DNA of 64,000 bases from Mesorhizobium australicum WSM2073 (GTDB lineage: Bacteria; Pseudomonadota; Alphaproteobacteria; Rhizobiales; Rhizobiaceae): assembly GCF_000230995.2 (NCBI RefSeq), contig NC_019973.1, positions 5,284,001 to 5,348,000 on the forward strand, written 5' to 3'. Made by a program: the position numbers and the translations under genes. The notes beneath the pieces are model-generated. The model made no database searches and was not told the DNA's origin. It saw only the letters and a program-made list of their open reading frames with translations. Below, piece after piece: positions 19,501 through 27,583 of this stretch; the stretch's first letter is position 1, and the number at the start of each line of letters is the position of its first letter.

Positions 19501-19667
19501 ACCATGACGCGGAAGGTGAAGTCGGGATCCTCCTTCTGGCCCATGCGCATCAAGCCGAGCGCGCCGGCTATGATGATCAGCCCGAACAGGAAGCGCGCAA
19601 TGGAGGGATGGCCGATGGCCCAACGGGACAGGTTGAAGGGACGCTTTTCTTCAGTGGGGGTCGTCAT
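16521..19667 (-). CDS. RND-family efflux transporter, inner-membrane pump
   Basis: A 1048-residue resistance-nodulation-division transporter, the usual length for the HAE/AcrB-like superfamily. It has twelve membrane segments in two halves, each with a large periplasmic loop. The proton-relay helix reads GLLVDDAMIVVEMM, with the paired aspartates characteristic of drug and small-molecule pumps. It works with the membrane fusion protein encoded upstream; no outer-membrane channel gene is present, so a shared TolC-type channel is expected. The ATG at 19667 (MTTPTEEKRPFNLSRW) was chosen over an upstream frame to 19751 that has no family similarity. The 253-bp gap to the adaptor gene shows no gene. 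Confidence 0.88.
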   Translation of the reverse strand: MTTPTEEKRPFNLSRWAIGHPSIARFLFGLIIIAGALGLMRMGQKEDPDFTFRVMVVQAIWPGSSIQEMEDQVVNKIERKLQETPHLDFVRSFTRAGSAIITVQIKGDTNAAEVTDAFYQVRKKVGDIQGDLPQGLLGPYFNDEFGDTFITLHSISGDGFSFPELKKFAIQARDMLLTTPGVEKAVIIGDQPEKLYVDVSSKALAERGLTLTDLQNAIKGQNNVDPAGSVDTGVNSVRISVEGDVAKAADIRELRLRAGGQVTRLGDVATVTSGLEDPFQRKYRFNGHDSVQLGVVMAKGFKVTDVGKDVEATYKRFEEALPYGVSVDQISDQPGVVTDAVSEFMHALGEALLIVLVVSFLSIGWRSGLVIAIAIPLVLAATFAIMYEIGIDLQRISLGALIIALGLLVDDAMIVVEMMERKLEEGLVKIEAASFAYSSTAFPMLTGTLITTAGFIPVGFAASTAGEYVRTLFYVVGIALIVSWFVAVYFTPWLGYMILKQRKHAGSHHDAFDTGFYRRLRATVGWAVRHRIIVLVMTLATFGTSLWAFQFIPQNFFPQSSRPEILVDLWLPEGTSIKEVEAQAKALEAKMMDDKDKRFIATYIGEGAPRFFLPLDQQLRNPNFAQMLVMANDEPARERLIVKLRTVLAQDFPSIRAKVDRLFLGPPTGWPVQMRVMGPDRQEVRRIADQVKAKFRQDPLLGAVHDDWLEPVPAMKLVVDQDRARALGVTSQRIRQMLQATMSGAPLDDFRDGEETVSIVAREPDASRSLLSSVDSVYIPTDFGGFVPLSQVAKVVPVLEQGIEWRRDRLPTISLRATLPDGVQSNDVVTKMYKDMQGLRDGLAPGYKIEIQGGAEDSAESQASIAAKAPIMLAIIVVLLMIQLQNFGKAMLVLATGPLGIIGAAAALLISGAPFGFVAILGVIALLGIIMRNSIILVDQIDQDIAKGMDRSEAIVGSAVRRFRPIVLTAMTAVLALIPISRGVFWGPLAYAMMGGILVATVLTILVLPAGYALFFGREPKKAKTDQQAPEPGEIEGIERPQLPLAAE

Positions 19668-19920
19668 CGGAAGTGGTCCACTTTGCTTGGTTGCCGGCGC
19701 TTGGTGCTTCGAAAAAGGGGCTTCGAGGAAGCGCGCGCGGAACGAAATCATCTGCGTTCGATACTGGCTTCCGGGCGGCGTTGCTCTTCAAGCGGAGAGA
19801 CACTCATCGCGGTGGGACGCGAGGGTCGATGCGGGGGTACATCGGCCTTGACGTCTCGACCTTCGGGCACGCCGCCCGGAAACCTGCGGCCGCGGGAACG
19901 CGCGGCCGACCTGTCTGTCG

Positions 19921-21063
19921 TCAGCGCAACTGGCTGGCTTCGTCGCCCTCGGCCGAGGCGGACTGCTGTGCGGTGCCGCCGGGGAGTTTCACCTTCAGGT
20001 TCTCGGTCATGAACTGCGTACCGGCGGCGACCACGACGTCGCCCGGTTTCAATCCCTCCGCGACACGCACGCCGTCGGGGGCGAACTCGGCGACCTTGAC
20101 CGAACGGGCATGCACGGTGTCGGCGCCACGATCGACCGTCCAGACGATCGACTGGCTGTCTTTCTCGGCGAGTGCACTGAGCGGGATGGACACGAGCTGC
20201 TTTTCGTTGGCCGCCGACGCCTCGATATTGGCGGTCATGCCGAGCAGCACGCGCGGGTCGTTGGGCAGGCTGACGCGGACGGCAAAGGTGCGCGACTGCG
20301 GATCGGCGCTGCCGGCGACCTCACGGACCTTGCCGTCAAGCTTCAGCCCATCGTCCGACCAGAAGCCCGCCTTGACGTTCTTGCCCGGCTTGAACTCGGC
20401 GATCTCCATTTCCGGAACCGCGATCAGCACTTCCTTTTCACCGTCGACCGCGACGGTGACCACGGGCGTGCCCGAGCCGACCACCTGGCCGACATCGGCG
20501 TTTACCGCCGTGACGATGCCATCCCTGTCGGCCTTGAGGTCGGTATAGCCGACCTGGTTCCTGGCCTGGGCAAGCGTAGAGCGGGCGGAGTCGCGCGTGG
20601 CGATTGCCTGGTCATAGGTCAGTGTCGCCTGTTCGAGCTGCGATTTCGGCGCGAAGTTCTTGGCGAAAAGCTGTTCGGCGCGCTTACGGGCGAGTTCGAC
20701 CGTCTCGACCTGCCGTTCAGAGGCATCGAGTGCCGCCTGCGCGCTCTTGACCGACAGGTCATAGTCGGAGGGATCGATGCGGGCGAGCACGTCGCCAGGC
20801 GCCACGTGCTGGCCGATGTCGACGAGACGCTCGGTGATCTTGCCATTGACCCGGAAACCCAGCGTGCTCTCGGTGCGGGCGCGCACCGATCCGGAATAGG
20901 ACAGCGTACGGGTGTCATGCGCCTGGGCGATCTCGACGACCTTCACCGGACGGATGATGTCCTTCACCTCGGCTTTTTCCTGCGAGCAGCCGGCAAGCCC
21001 AAGCGATGCGACGATCAGGCCGGCAGCTGGCAGCTTGCGAAGGATGGAACTGGGCAAAAACAT
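19921..21063 (-). CDS. RND efflux adaptor (membrane fusion protein), lipoprotein
   Basis: A 380-residue HlyD/AcrA-type periplasmic adaptor. The N-terminus has a lipoprotein signal ending in LAGC, so Cys at about residue 26 should be lipidated and the protein anchored in the inner membrane facing the periplasm. A beta-barrel/lipoyl half (GFRVNGKITERLVDIGQHVAPGD) is followed by a coiled-coil hairpin (residues about 95-165) and the second lipoyl half. It links the RND pump to an outer-membrane channel. The start at 21063 (MFLPSSILRKLP) places the signal peptide at the N-terminus. It lies 55 bp downstream of the TetR gene in the same orientation, so the three form an operon. Confidence 0.87.
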   Translation of the reverse strand: MFLPSSILRKLPAAGLIVASLGLAGCSQEKAEVKDIIRPVKVVEIAQAHDTRTLSYSGSVRARTESTLGFRVNGKITERLVDIGQHVAPGDVLARIDPSDYDLSVKSAQAALDASERQVETVELARKRAEQLFAKNFAPKSQLEQATLTYDQAIATRDSARSTLAQARNQVGYTDLKADRDGIVTAVNADVGQVVGSGTPVVTVAVDGEKEVLIAVPEMEIAEFKPGKNVKAGFWSDDGLKLDGKVREVAGSADPQSRTFAVRVSLPNDPRVLLGMTANIEASAANEKQLVSIPLSALAEKDSQSIVWTVDRGADTVHARSVKVAEFAPDGVRVAEGLKPGDVVVAAGTQFMTENLKVKLPGGTAQQSASAEGDEASQLR

Positions 21064-21118
21064 TTCGGTACTCCCGACTGGAAGACGGACTGTCGACACC
21101 GGCACCGGCTGGCGACGG

Positions 21119-21724
21119 CTATTTCAAGGCTCTGATGGCGTAATCGATGAGGTCGTCGGGCATTGCCCGATTGGTCTTGGCGAGGCACTGCGCCACCATC
21201 TGCGGATGGCACAGGATGACGGTGGCGGCACCGAAGCAGCGCGATGCGGTCACCGGGTCCTGCTTCCTGAACTCGCCGGCCTCGATGCCCTCGCCGATCA
21301 CCTCGGCGAAAAGATCGTGAATGCTGTCGACATGCTTGTCGATGACGCCCCAGTCCCGCTCGAGCGCGACGATGACCATCTCGTGGACCTTCTGGTCGTC
21401 GAGCATGACCTCCATCGTCAGCTTGTATTGTGCATGCACATAACGACGCAGCCGCTCCTCGGCGCTGATCGGCAGGTGCATGATCTCGTAAGCCATCTTG
21501 TAGCTGGCGCCGAGCATCCGGCCACATACGGCCTGGTGGATCTCGACCTTGGAGGCAAAGAAACGATAGATGTTGGCCGGTGACATGCCGAGTTCGCGGG
21601 CGATGTCGGCGACATTGGTCTTGCCGTAGCCATAGTGCCGGAACAGGCGCTCGGCGCAATCGAGTATGCGCGTTACATTTTCCTGTCGGGCGACGTCGGC
21701 GACGATGTTGGCGGCTTCGGACAT
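21119..21724 (-). CDS. TetR/AcrR-family transcriptional repressor
   Basis: A 201-residue regulator. The N-terminal helix-turn-helix reads LFRHYGYGKTNVADIARELGMSPANIYRFFASKVEIHQAV (residues about 27-66), a standard TetR DNA-binding domain, followed by an all-helical ligand-binding domain. It is first in the operon with the RND adaptor and pump and probably represses its own operon until an exported compound binds. An 8-bp inverted repeat upstream (21741-21772) is a candidate operator. The start has a short AGAG purine stretch. Confidence 0.85.
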   Translation of the reverse strand: MSEAANIVADVARQENVTRILDCAERLFRHYGYGKTNVADIARELGMSPANIYRFFASKVEIHQAVCGRMLGASYKMAYEIMHLPISAEERLRRYVHAQYKLTMEVMLDDQKVHEMVIVALERDWGVIDKHVDSIHDLFAEVIGEGIEAGEFRKQDPVTASRCFGAATVILCHPQMVAQCLAKTNRAMPDDLIDYAIRALK

Positions 21725-21740
21725 AGCTCTCTGTCAAATA

Positions 21741-21772
21741 ACGAGTGACGAATTTCGATTTTCATCACTCGT
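21741..21772. promoter_or_regulatory. candidate TetR operator
   Basis: An inverted repeat, ACGAGTGA and TCACTCGT separated by 16 bp, lies 17-48 bp upstream of the TetR start. A TTGACA -35-like hexamer (minus strand) is at 21791-21796, so the site falls downstream of the probable promoter, where a repressor would block transcription. The repeat is read directly; its role is inferred. Confidence 0.5.
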
Positions 21773-21911
21773 AAATCTAAATGAGCGAGGTGTCAACGCG
21801 GATTCGGTGTACGCGTACGATAGGTGACAATTGGTGACATCCAGTAGACGTCACAAGGCGCCCTCAGGATGCGGACCATTGAAAATATTCTCTCGAAAAT
21901 CCCCGGGGGCT

Positions 21912-23552
21912 TCAGGCGACCTTGGCCATTTCCCGCAGCCGGAACTTCTGGATCTTGCCGGTCGAGGTCTTCGGTATCTCGGCAAAGATCACCGCTTTCG
22001 GCACTTTGAAGCGGGCGAGCAGCGTCCGGCAGTGCTCGATGATCTCGGCCTCGCTCGCCTCCTTGCCCGGCTTCAGTTCCACATAGGCGACAGGCACCTC
22101 GCCCCATTTGTCGTCATGGCGCGCCACGACGCCGCAGGAGGCGACGGCGGGATGCTTGTAGAGCGCTTCCTCGACCTCGATCGAGGAAATGTTCTCGCCA
22201 CCGGAGATGATGATGTCCTTGGAGCGGTCCTTGAGCTGGATATAGCCATCCGGGTGCATGACGCCGAGATCGCCAGAGTGGAACCAGCCGCCGCCGAAAG
22301 CCTCGTCAGTCGCCCTGCGGTTCTTCAGGTAGCCCTTCATGACGATGTTGCCACGAAACATCACCTCGCCGATGGTCTCGCCGTCGGCGGGCGTCTCGGC
22401 CATGGTCTCGGGGTCCATTACCGTCAGGCCTTCGAGTGCGGCATAGCGCACGCCCTGCCGTGCCTTCTTGCCCGCCCTCGCCCCTTTGTCGAGTGCGTCC
22501 CAGCCATTATGCCATTCGTTGACGACAGCGGGCCCATAGGTCTCTGTCAGGCCGTAGAGATGGGTGACGGCAAAGCCGGCATCGGCCATGCCCGACAGCA
22601 CGGCTTCGGGCGGCGGGGCGGCCGCCGTGTTGAAGGTGACGGTTTGCGCAAATGCGCGCTTGTCCTCGTCCTTGGCGTTGATCAGCACCGACATGACCAC
22701 CGGCGCCCCGCACAGATGGGTGACGCCATAATCGGCGATAGCGTCATAGATGGGCTTCGGTCGCACCCAGCGCAGGCAGACATGCGTGCCGGCCTGGACG
22801 GCGAGCGTCCAGGGAAAACACCAGCCATTGCAGTGGAACATCGGCAAGGTCCAGAGATAGACCGCGTGCTTGGCCATGCCGGCATGGATGGTGTTGGTGT
22901 AGGCCATCAGCGCAGCACCTCGGTGATGGTAGACGACGCCCTTGGGATTGCCTGTCGTGCCCGAAGTATAATTGAGCGAGATGGCGTCCCATTCGTCGTC
23001 CGGCATCGACCAGGCGAACGCCTCGTCGCCATTGGCGACAAAGGCCTCATAGTCCACCGTGCCGACCCTCTCGCCTTTCGGATAGGGCGCGTCGGTGGCG
23101 TATTCGGGATCGTCGTAGTCGATGACCAGCGGTTTGACCACGGCCAGACCGAGCGCTTCCCGCACCACGCCGGAAAACTCGCGATCGACGATCAGCACCT
23201 TGGTCTCGGCATGGTCGAGTTGGAAGGCAATGACGGCGGCGTCGAGACGCGTGTTGAGCGAGTGCAGCACCGCCTTGGTCATCGGCACGCCGAAATGCGC
23301 TTCCAGCATCGGCGGCGTGTTCGACAGCATGACCGTCACCGTGTCGCCCTTGCCGATGCCATGCTTGTGCAGGGCCGAGGCGAGCTTCAACGAACGGCGC
23401 CAGAAATCGCGGTAGCTGATGCGCTGGCTGCCATGGATGACGGCGACATGGTCGGGATAGGTTCTTGCAGCGCGCTCCAGATAGGTGAGCGGCGTCAGCG
23501 GCTGGTGATTGGCCGCGTTCCTGTCGAGATCCTGTTCGTAGGGATTGGCCAT
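21912..23552 (-). CDS. acyl-CoA synthetase (AMP-forming, medium-chain/DmdB-like)
   Basis: A 546-residue member of the AMP-binding ANL superfamily. Visible motifs are the P-loop YTSGTTGNPKG near residue 195, the HLYGLTETYGPAV adenine-binding region near 330, GWFHSGDLGVMHPDGYI near 425 and the catalytic lysine in KTSTGKIQK near 530. It activates a fatty or short branched acid to its CoA thioester using ATP. Length and motif spelling resemble medium-chain and methylmercaptopropionate-type ligases; the substrate cannot be decided from sequence. It appears to be a single gene, convergent with nothing and separated from the TetR operon by 187 bp. Confidence 0.82.
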   Translation of the reverse strand: MANPYEQDLDRNAANHQPLTPLTYLERAARTYPDHVAVIHGSQRISYRDFWRRSLKLASALHKHGIGKGDTVTVMLSNTPPMLEAHFGVPMTKAVLHSLNTRLDAAVIAFQLDHAETKVLIVDREFSGVVREALGLAVVKPLVIDYDDPEYATDAPYPKGERVGTVDYEAFVANGDEAFAWSMPDDEWDAISLNYTSGTTGNPKGVVYHHRGAALMAYTNTIHAGMAKHAVYLWTLPMFHCNGWCFPWTLAVQAGTHVCLRWVRPKPIYDAIADYGVTHLCGAPVVMSVLINAKDEDKRAFAQTVTFNTAAAPPPEAVLSGMADAGFAVTHLYGLTETYGPAVVNEWHNGWDALDKGARAGKKARQGVRYAALEGLTVMDPETMAETPADGETIGEVMFRGNIVMKGYLKNRRATDEAFGGGWFHSGDLGVMHPDGYIQLKDRSKDIIISGGENISSIEVEEALYKHPAVASCGVVARHDDKWGEVPVAYVELKPGKEASEAEIIEHCRTLLARFKVPKAVIFAEIPKTSTGKIQKFRLREMAKVA

Positions 23553-23755
23553 CCCATTCTCCCCAAAGTCTTTTCGAGCTTTCTAACCTTACGCTCGTCG
23601 TCACGCTATCCCCCTGAAGGGCTGAGAATGCTATCCTGCACCGACTTGCTAGAATGGGGATTTCGATTGTGCCGCGCCGGCAGGAGATCTCTTCCCGTCT
23701 ATTCCAAATTTGACTTTTGTCGAGAGCCGTGACTAATGTCAGCCAAGGAGGCGGC

Positions 23756-24721
23756 ATGGCGATCCGACCGGCAGAACAGCTCATCCACAAGGCGGCCTGG
23801 CTTTACTATGCCCATGGGCTTCGCCAGGACGAAGTGGCCAATCAACTCAACATTTCGCGCGCCTCCGTCGCTATGTATCTGCGCAAGGCGCGCGAGACAG
23901 GCATCGTCAACATCTCGACCTCGACGCAGCTCTTCACGGACGACGTCATGGCGCGTAGGCTGGAAGACGCCCTGAAGCTCGACGCCGTCTGGATCGCGCC
24001 TGAGAACGCCTATCTCGCCGACCCCTCGACCGATATCGCGGTGCTGGCGGCAAGCGTTTTCCTGGAACTCGTCGGGAAAGGCGACCGCATCGGCGTCGCC
24101 TGGGGCCGCACCATCTACACCATCGCCGACATCATGTCCTATGCCGACCTGCAGGACGTCACCGTGGTGCAGCTCTGCGGCAATCTCGGCGCACCCTATT
24201 CCTACCGGCCCGATCAATGCACTATGGAAATCGCGCGCCGGCTCAATGCCAAGGGCCTCAACTTCTACGCGCCCCTGGTGCTGTCGACCGAGGAACTGGC
24301 GCATGGCCTGCGCGCCGAACCTGTGATCCGCGACCAGCTTGCCGGGATCAGCGACTGCGATCTTGCGCTCTACTCCATCGGCGCGGTCGATGCCGACAGC
24401 CATCTGGTGAAGTGCGGCGCGCTGACGGCAGCCGAGATGGCGGCGCTGCGCAGGGAAGGTGCCGCGGGTGTCATTGCCGGGCAGATCATCGATGCCCGTG
24501 GCGAGTTGCTCGACTGCAGCTACAACCGGCGGGTCATCTCGGCGGGGCTTGCTTCACTGCGCGTCATCGGTAAGCGGCTGATGGTCGTGCAGGAAGACAG
24601 CAAGTTCGAGCCGCTGCTCGCCGCGATCGCCGGCGGCCTCTGCACGCATCTGGTGGTCGGCGCGCATATGGCGCAGCGGCTGCTCGATCATGCCGGAACG
24701 TCAGCAGAAAAGGCGTCCTGA
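23756..24721 (+). CDS. SorC/DeoR-family sugar-binding transcriptional regulator
   Basis: A 321-residue regulator with an N-terminal helix-turn-helix (GLRQDEVANQLNISRASVAMYLRKARETGIVNI, residues about 22-55) and a C-terminal sugar-phosphate-binding domain of the SorC type. The ATG at 23756 was chosen because AAGGAGG lies 5 bp upstream. It precedes the aldolase/dehydrogenase gene by 86 bp in the same orientation and is the only regulator in the thioribose/deoxyribose-like module, so it probably responds to a pentulose phosphate made there. The divergent promoter region with its perfect palindrome near 31307 is a candidate target. Confidence 0.82.
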   Translation: MAIRPAEQLIHKAAWLYYAHGLRQDEVANQLNISRASVAMYLRKARETGIVNISTSTQLFTDDVMARRLEDALKLDAVWIAPENAYLADPSTDIAVLAASVFLELVGKGDRIGVAWGRTIYTIADIMSYADLQDVTVVQLCGNLGAPYSYRPDQCTMEIARRLNAKGLNFYAPLVLSTEELAHGLRAEPVIRDQLAGISDCDLALYSIGAVDADSHLVKCGALTAAEMAALRREGAAGVIAGQIIDARGELLDCSYNRRVISAGLASLRVIGKRLMVVQEDSKFEPLLAAIAGGLCTHLVVGAHMAQRLLDHAGTSAEKAS

Positions 24722-24807
24722 AAACCAATCCTTTGCCGACGCATTTGTCATCAAGGCGTCGCGGCATTCCTGTTCACCATCAAAGACAGCAACTGGACGA
24801 AGCGAAC

Positions 24808-26862
24808 ATGAAGAATCTGTGGAACGACGACACGGCCGAACAACTCGTTGCCGACTATGCGAAGAAGGGCGTCGGCCGCGATCTGGCGTTGCGTGTCTAC
24901 ACGACGCGGCTTCTGGGCGGCGTGCCGCAACTGGTCCTGCATGGCGGCGGCAACACCTCCTGCAAGATCAAGGCAACCGATCTCGTCGGCGACGAATGGG
25001 ACGTGCTGTGCGTCAAGGGCAGCGGCTGGGACATGGCGGTCATCGAGCCGCAGGGCCTGCCGGCGGTCAAGATGGGCGCCCTGCTCAAGGCGCGCAAGCT
25101 GGACAGGCTTTCCGACGAGAACATGGTCGCATTGCAGCGGGCCAACCTGATCGACCCCGCCTCGCCCAACCCTTCGGTCGAGACCCTGCTGCATGCCTTC
25201 CTGCCGCACAAGTTCGTCGACCACACCCACTCGACCGCCATCCTGGCCATCGTCGACCAGGAAGACAGCAAGCCGCTGGTGGCAAAGGTGTTCGGAGCAA
25301 AAATGGGCTATGTGCCCTACATCATGCCGGGCTTCGATCTCGCCAAGGCGGCGGCCGATGTCTTCGACGCCGACCCGACGGTGGAAGGCCTGATCCTCGA
25401 CAAGCACGGCATCTTCACTTTCGGCGACGATGCCAGGCAGGCCTATGACCGGATGATCCACTATGTGAACGTCGCCGAGGATTATGTGGCCGAGCATGCC
25501 AAACCGAAGACTGCGAAGATAGCGCTGCCGGCAAGGCTAGCGTCACCGGCGGCGATCGCCCCCATGCTGCGCGGCGCTGTAGCGGCGCCACGCGGCGAAG
25601 GCCGCTTCGACCGCATGATCTCTGACTTCCGCACCTCGGACGCGATTGTCGATTTCATCAATTCTGCAGAGATCGCCGACTATGCAGGACGCGGCGTGTC
25701 GACGCCGGATCTGTCGATCCGCATCAAGACCGGGCCGCTGGCCGTGCCGGCGCCCGATGCCGACAAGATCGGCGACTACAAGGCCGTAATCCAGAACCAT
25801 GTCGACGCTTTCGCCAAGGATTACCGCGCCTATTTCGAGACCAATGACGCGCTCGACGACGTCAAGCGCACCATGCTCGATCCGATGCCCCGGCTGACGC
25901 TGGTGCCGGGGCTCGGCATGTTCGGCCATGGCCGCACGCTGAAGGATGCCAGGATCGCCTCGGACGTTGGCGAGATGTGGATCGAGGCCGTGCGCGGCGC
26001 CGAGGCCGTCGGGCGTTTCCACCCGCTATCCAAGGCCGACCTGTTCCCGCTCGAATACTGGTCGCTGGAACAGGCCAAGCTCGCCTCCAACAAGCCGAAG
26101 CCGCTGACCGGCCAGGTGGTGCTGATCACCGGCGGCGCCGGTGCGATTGGTGCGGCGACCGCAAAACTGTTCGCCGACAATGGCGCTCATGCCGTCGTCG
26201 TCGATCTCGACGCCGAAAAGGCCGCCGATGCCGCCAGGAAAGCCGGCAACAATTCGATTGGCGTCGGCGCCGACATCACCGACCCGGACCAGATGCGTGC
26301 CGCCTTCGACAAGGCGGTCGCCGTCTTCGGCGGCGTCGACATATTGGTGTCCAATGCGGGCGCTGCCTGGGAAGGCCGCATCGGCGAGCTCGACGATACG
26401 CTGCTGCGCAAGAGCTTCGAGCTCAATTTCTTCGCCCACCAGTCGGCAGCGCAGAACGCCGTGCGGATCATGCTGGAACAGGGCACCGGAGGGGCGCTGT
26501 TGTTCAACACCTCCAAGCAGGCGGTCAACCCGGGTCCGAAGTTCGGCGCCTATGGCGTGCCGAAAGCGGCGACGCTGTTCCTGTCAAGGCAATACGCGCT
26601 CGACTACGGCGCCCATGGCATCCGCTCCAACGCCGTCAACGCCGACCGGATCCGCTCCGGCCTTTTGACCGACGCCATGATCGCCAGCCGCTCGGGCGCG
26701 CGCGGCGTGTCGGAGAAGGAATACATGTCCGGCAATCTGCTCGGCCAGGAAGTGACCGCGCAGGACGTGGCGCAGGCCTTCCTGCACCATGCCCTGGCCG
26801 ACCGGACGACCGCCGATGTGACGACGGTCGACGGCGGCAATATCGCGGCGGCGCTGCGATAA
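24808..26862 (+). CDS. bifunctional class II aldolase / short-chain dehydrogenase
   Basis: A 684-residue fusion. The N-terminal half is a zinc-dependent class II aldolase/adducin domain: HGGGNTSCK near residue 47, the metal-binding HTHSTAILA near 139 and KHGIFTFGDDA near 199. The C-terminal part (from about 430) is a short-chain dehydrogenase with ITGGAGAIGAATAKLF near 440 and the catalytic YxxxK (GAYGVPKAA) near 580. Proteins of this architecture are known as RhaD-type bifunctional rhamnulose-1-phosphate aldolase/lactaldehyde dehydrogenases. Here there is no rhamnose isomerase; mtnK and mtnA lie nearby, so cleavage of a 5-deoxy- or methylthio-ribulose 1-phosphate to dihydroxyacetone phosphate plus an aldehyde, processed by the dehydrogenase half, is a plausible alternative. 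The ATG at 24808 was chosen (MKNLWNDD). Confidence 0.8.
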   Translation: MKNLWNDDTAEQLVADYAKKGVGRDLALRVYTTRLLGGVPQLVLHGGGNTSCKIKATDLVGDEWDVLCVKGSGWDMAVIEPQGLPAVKMGALLKARKLDRLSDENMVALQRANLIDPASPNPSVETLLHAFLPHKFVDHTHSTAILAIVDQEDSKPLVAKVFGAKMGYVPYIMPGFDLAKAAADVFDADPTVEGLILDKHGIFTFGDDARQAYDRMIHYVNVAEDYVAEHAKPKTAKIALPARLASPAAIAPMLRGAVAAPRGEGRFDRMISDFRTSDAIVDFINSAEIADYAGRGVSTPDLSIRIKTGPLAVPAPDADKIGDYKAVIQNHVDAFAKDYRAYFETNDALDDVKRTMLDPMPRLTLVPGLGMFGHGRTLKDARIASDVGEMWIEAVRGAEAVGRFHPLSKADLFPLEYWSLEQAKLASNKPKPLTGQVVLITGGAGAIGAATAKLFADNGAHAVVVDLDAEKAADAARKAGNNSIGVGADITDPDQMRAAFDKAVAVFGGVDILVSNAGAAWEGRIGELDDTLLRKSFELNFFAHQSAAQNAVRIMLEQGTGGALLFNTSKQAVNPGPKFGAYGVPKAATLFLSRQYALDYGAHGIRSNAVNADRIRSGLLTDAMIASRSGARGVSEKEYMSGNLLGQEVTAQDVAQAFLHHALADRTTADVTTVDGGNIAAALR

Positions 26863-26941
26863 GGCAATCTCTGCTATCCTTTTAGCGCCAGGCAGAATCG
26901 AGACGAAGACTAGTAAACATTGTTAGTCCTTGTGAGGTGCG

Positions 26942-26951
26942 CTATATATAG
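26942..26951 (+). promoter_or_regulatory. AT-rich palindrome in parD promoter
   Basis: CTATATATAG is a perfect palindrome just 5 bp upstream of the parD ATG and probably contains the -10 element. Type II antitoxins of the ribbon-helix-helix class repress their own promoters through such palindromes. With the -10 so close to 26957, the message would be nearly leaderless, or translation starts at the in-frame ATG at 26972. Confidence 0.4.
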
Positions 26952-26956
26952 TCGGT

Positions 26957-27232
26957 ATGAAAGCTGAACCTATGCGCACCCTGACCATATCGCTTACGCC
27001 GCAGCAGGTCGCCCGCCTGCAGAGCGCCGTCGAGGGCGGAGGATACGCCTCGAACAGTGAAATCGTCCGCGAAGCCTTGCGCCTTTGGGAGCAGCGCGAG
27101 CAATTGCGTGCCCTGGAACTGGATCAGTTGAAACGGGCCTCCGCCGACGGCATGGCCAGCGGCAACCCAGTCGAAGTCGAACCCGTCGAGTTCATTCGGG
27201 GCCTGAATGCAGAACGCCGCGCCGGTGGCTAA
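26957..27232 (+). CDS. parD: ParD/CC2985-type antitoxin (ribbon-helix-helix)
   Basis: A 91-residue protein. The N-terminal MRTLTISLTPQQVARL segment and the helix ASNSEIVREALRLWEQREQ form the ribbon-helix-helix DNA-binding fold of ParD antitoxins; the acidic C-terminal tail (PVEVEPVEFIRGLNAER) would wrap the toxin. It is the first gene of a type II toxin-antitoxin pair with a frameshifted parE downstream. Two starts are possible (26957 or 26972). With its toxin broken it may persist only as an orphan antitoxin. Confidence 0.8.
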   Translation: MKAEPMRTLTISLTPQQVARLQSAVEGGGYASNSEIVREALRLWEQREQLRALELDQLKRASADGMASGNPVEVEPVEFIRGLNAERRAGG

Positions 27233-27514
27233 ATACAGGCTTACTCCGCGCGCGCCTCGCAGGATTTGCGCGACATCTGGCACACCATCGCAATCGAAAA
27301 TGAAAAGGCAGCCGATAAGCTGCTGATGCGCATTTTCGACAAGATGGAACTGGCGGCAGGGCATCCCAAGATGGGTTCGGCCCGGCCGGAATTGAGCGCG
27401 ACGGCCCGCGTGCTCATCGAAGGCCGCTATATCGTCATCTATGAACCACAGCCGGACGGTGTACTGGTCGTAGCGATCGTTCATGGAATGCGCGATCCGG
27501 AACACTGGTTGTAA
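27207..27514 (+). pseudogene. parE: ParE-type toxin, frameshifted
   Basis: The N-terminal part (ATG 27207 or GTG 27225) reads VAKYRLTPRA, the usual ParE beginning, overlapping the parD end. The rest of the toxin (DLRDIWHTIAIENEKAADKLL through GRYIVIYEPQPDGVLVVAIVHGMRDPEHWL) continues in a frame shifted by two bases. The two frames meet in a CGCGCGCG tract at 27247-27254; removing one CG unit restores a continuous frame reading PRASQDLRDIW. The toxin is therefore probably inactivated by a 2-bp slippage insertion, unless this is a sequencing error. Confidence 0.78.
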
Positions 27515-27535
27515 CCGGAAGGCTGAACATCGATA

Positions 27536-27564
27536 CGAAAGGGCGGTTCATAGCCGCCCTTTCG
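27536..27564. terminator. bidirectional terminator hairpin
   Basis: CGAAAGGGCGG pairs perfectly with CCGCCCTTTCG around a 7-base loop. It lies between the parE stop (27514) and the stop of the convergent ABC substrate-binding protein gene (27584). T-richness after the stem is modest on both strands. Confidence 0.75.
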
Positions 27565-27583
27565 CTTTCCTATTGGTGCCGCG

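Noticed and set aside
21831..23732. 633-codon frame on the + strand
   Set aside because: Antisense shadow of the acyl-CoA synthetase, which has complete family motifs.
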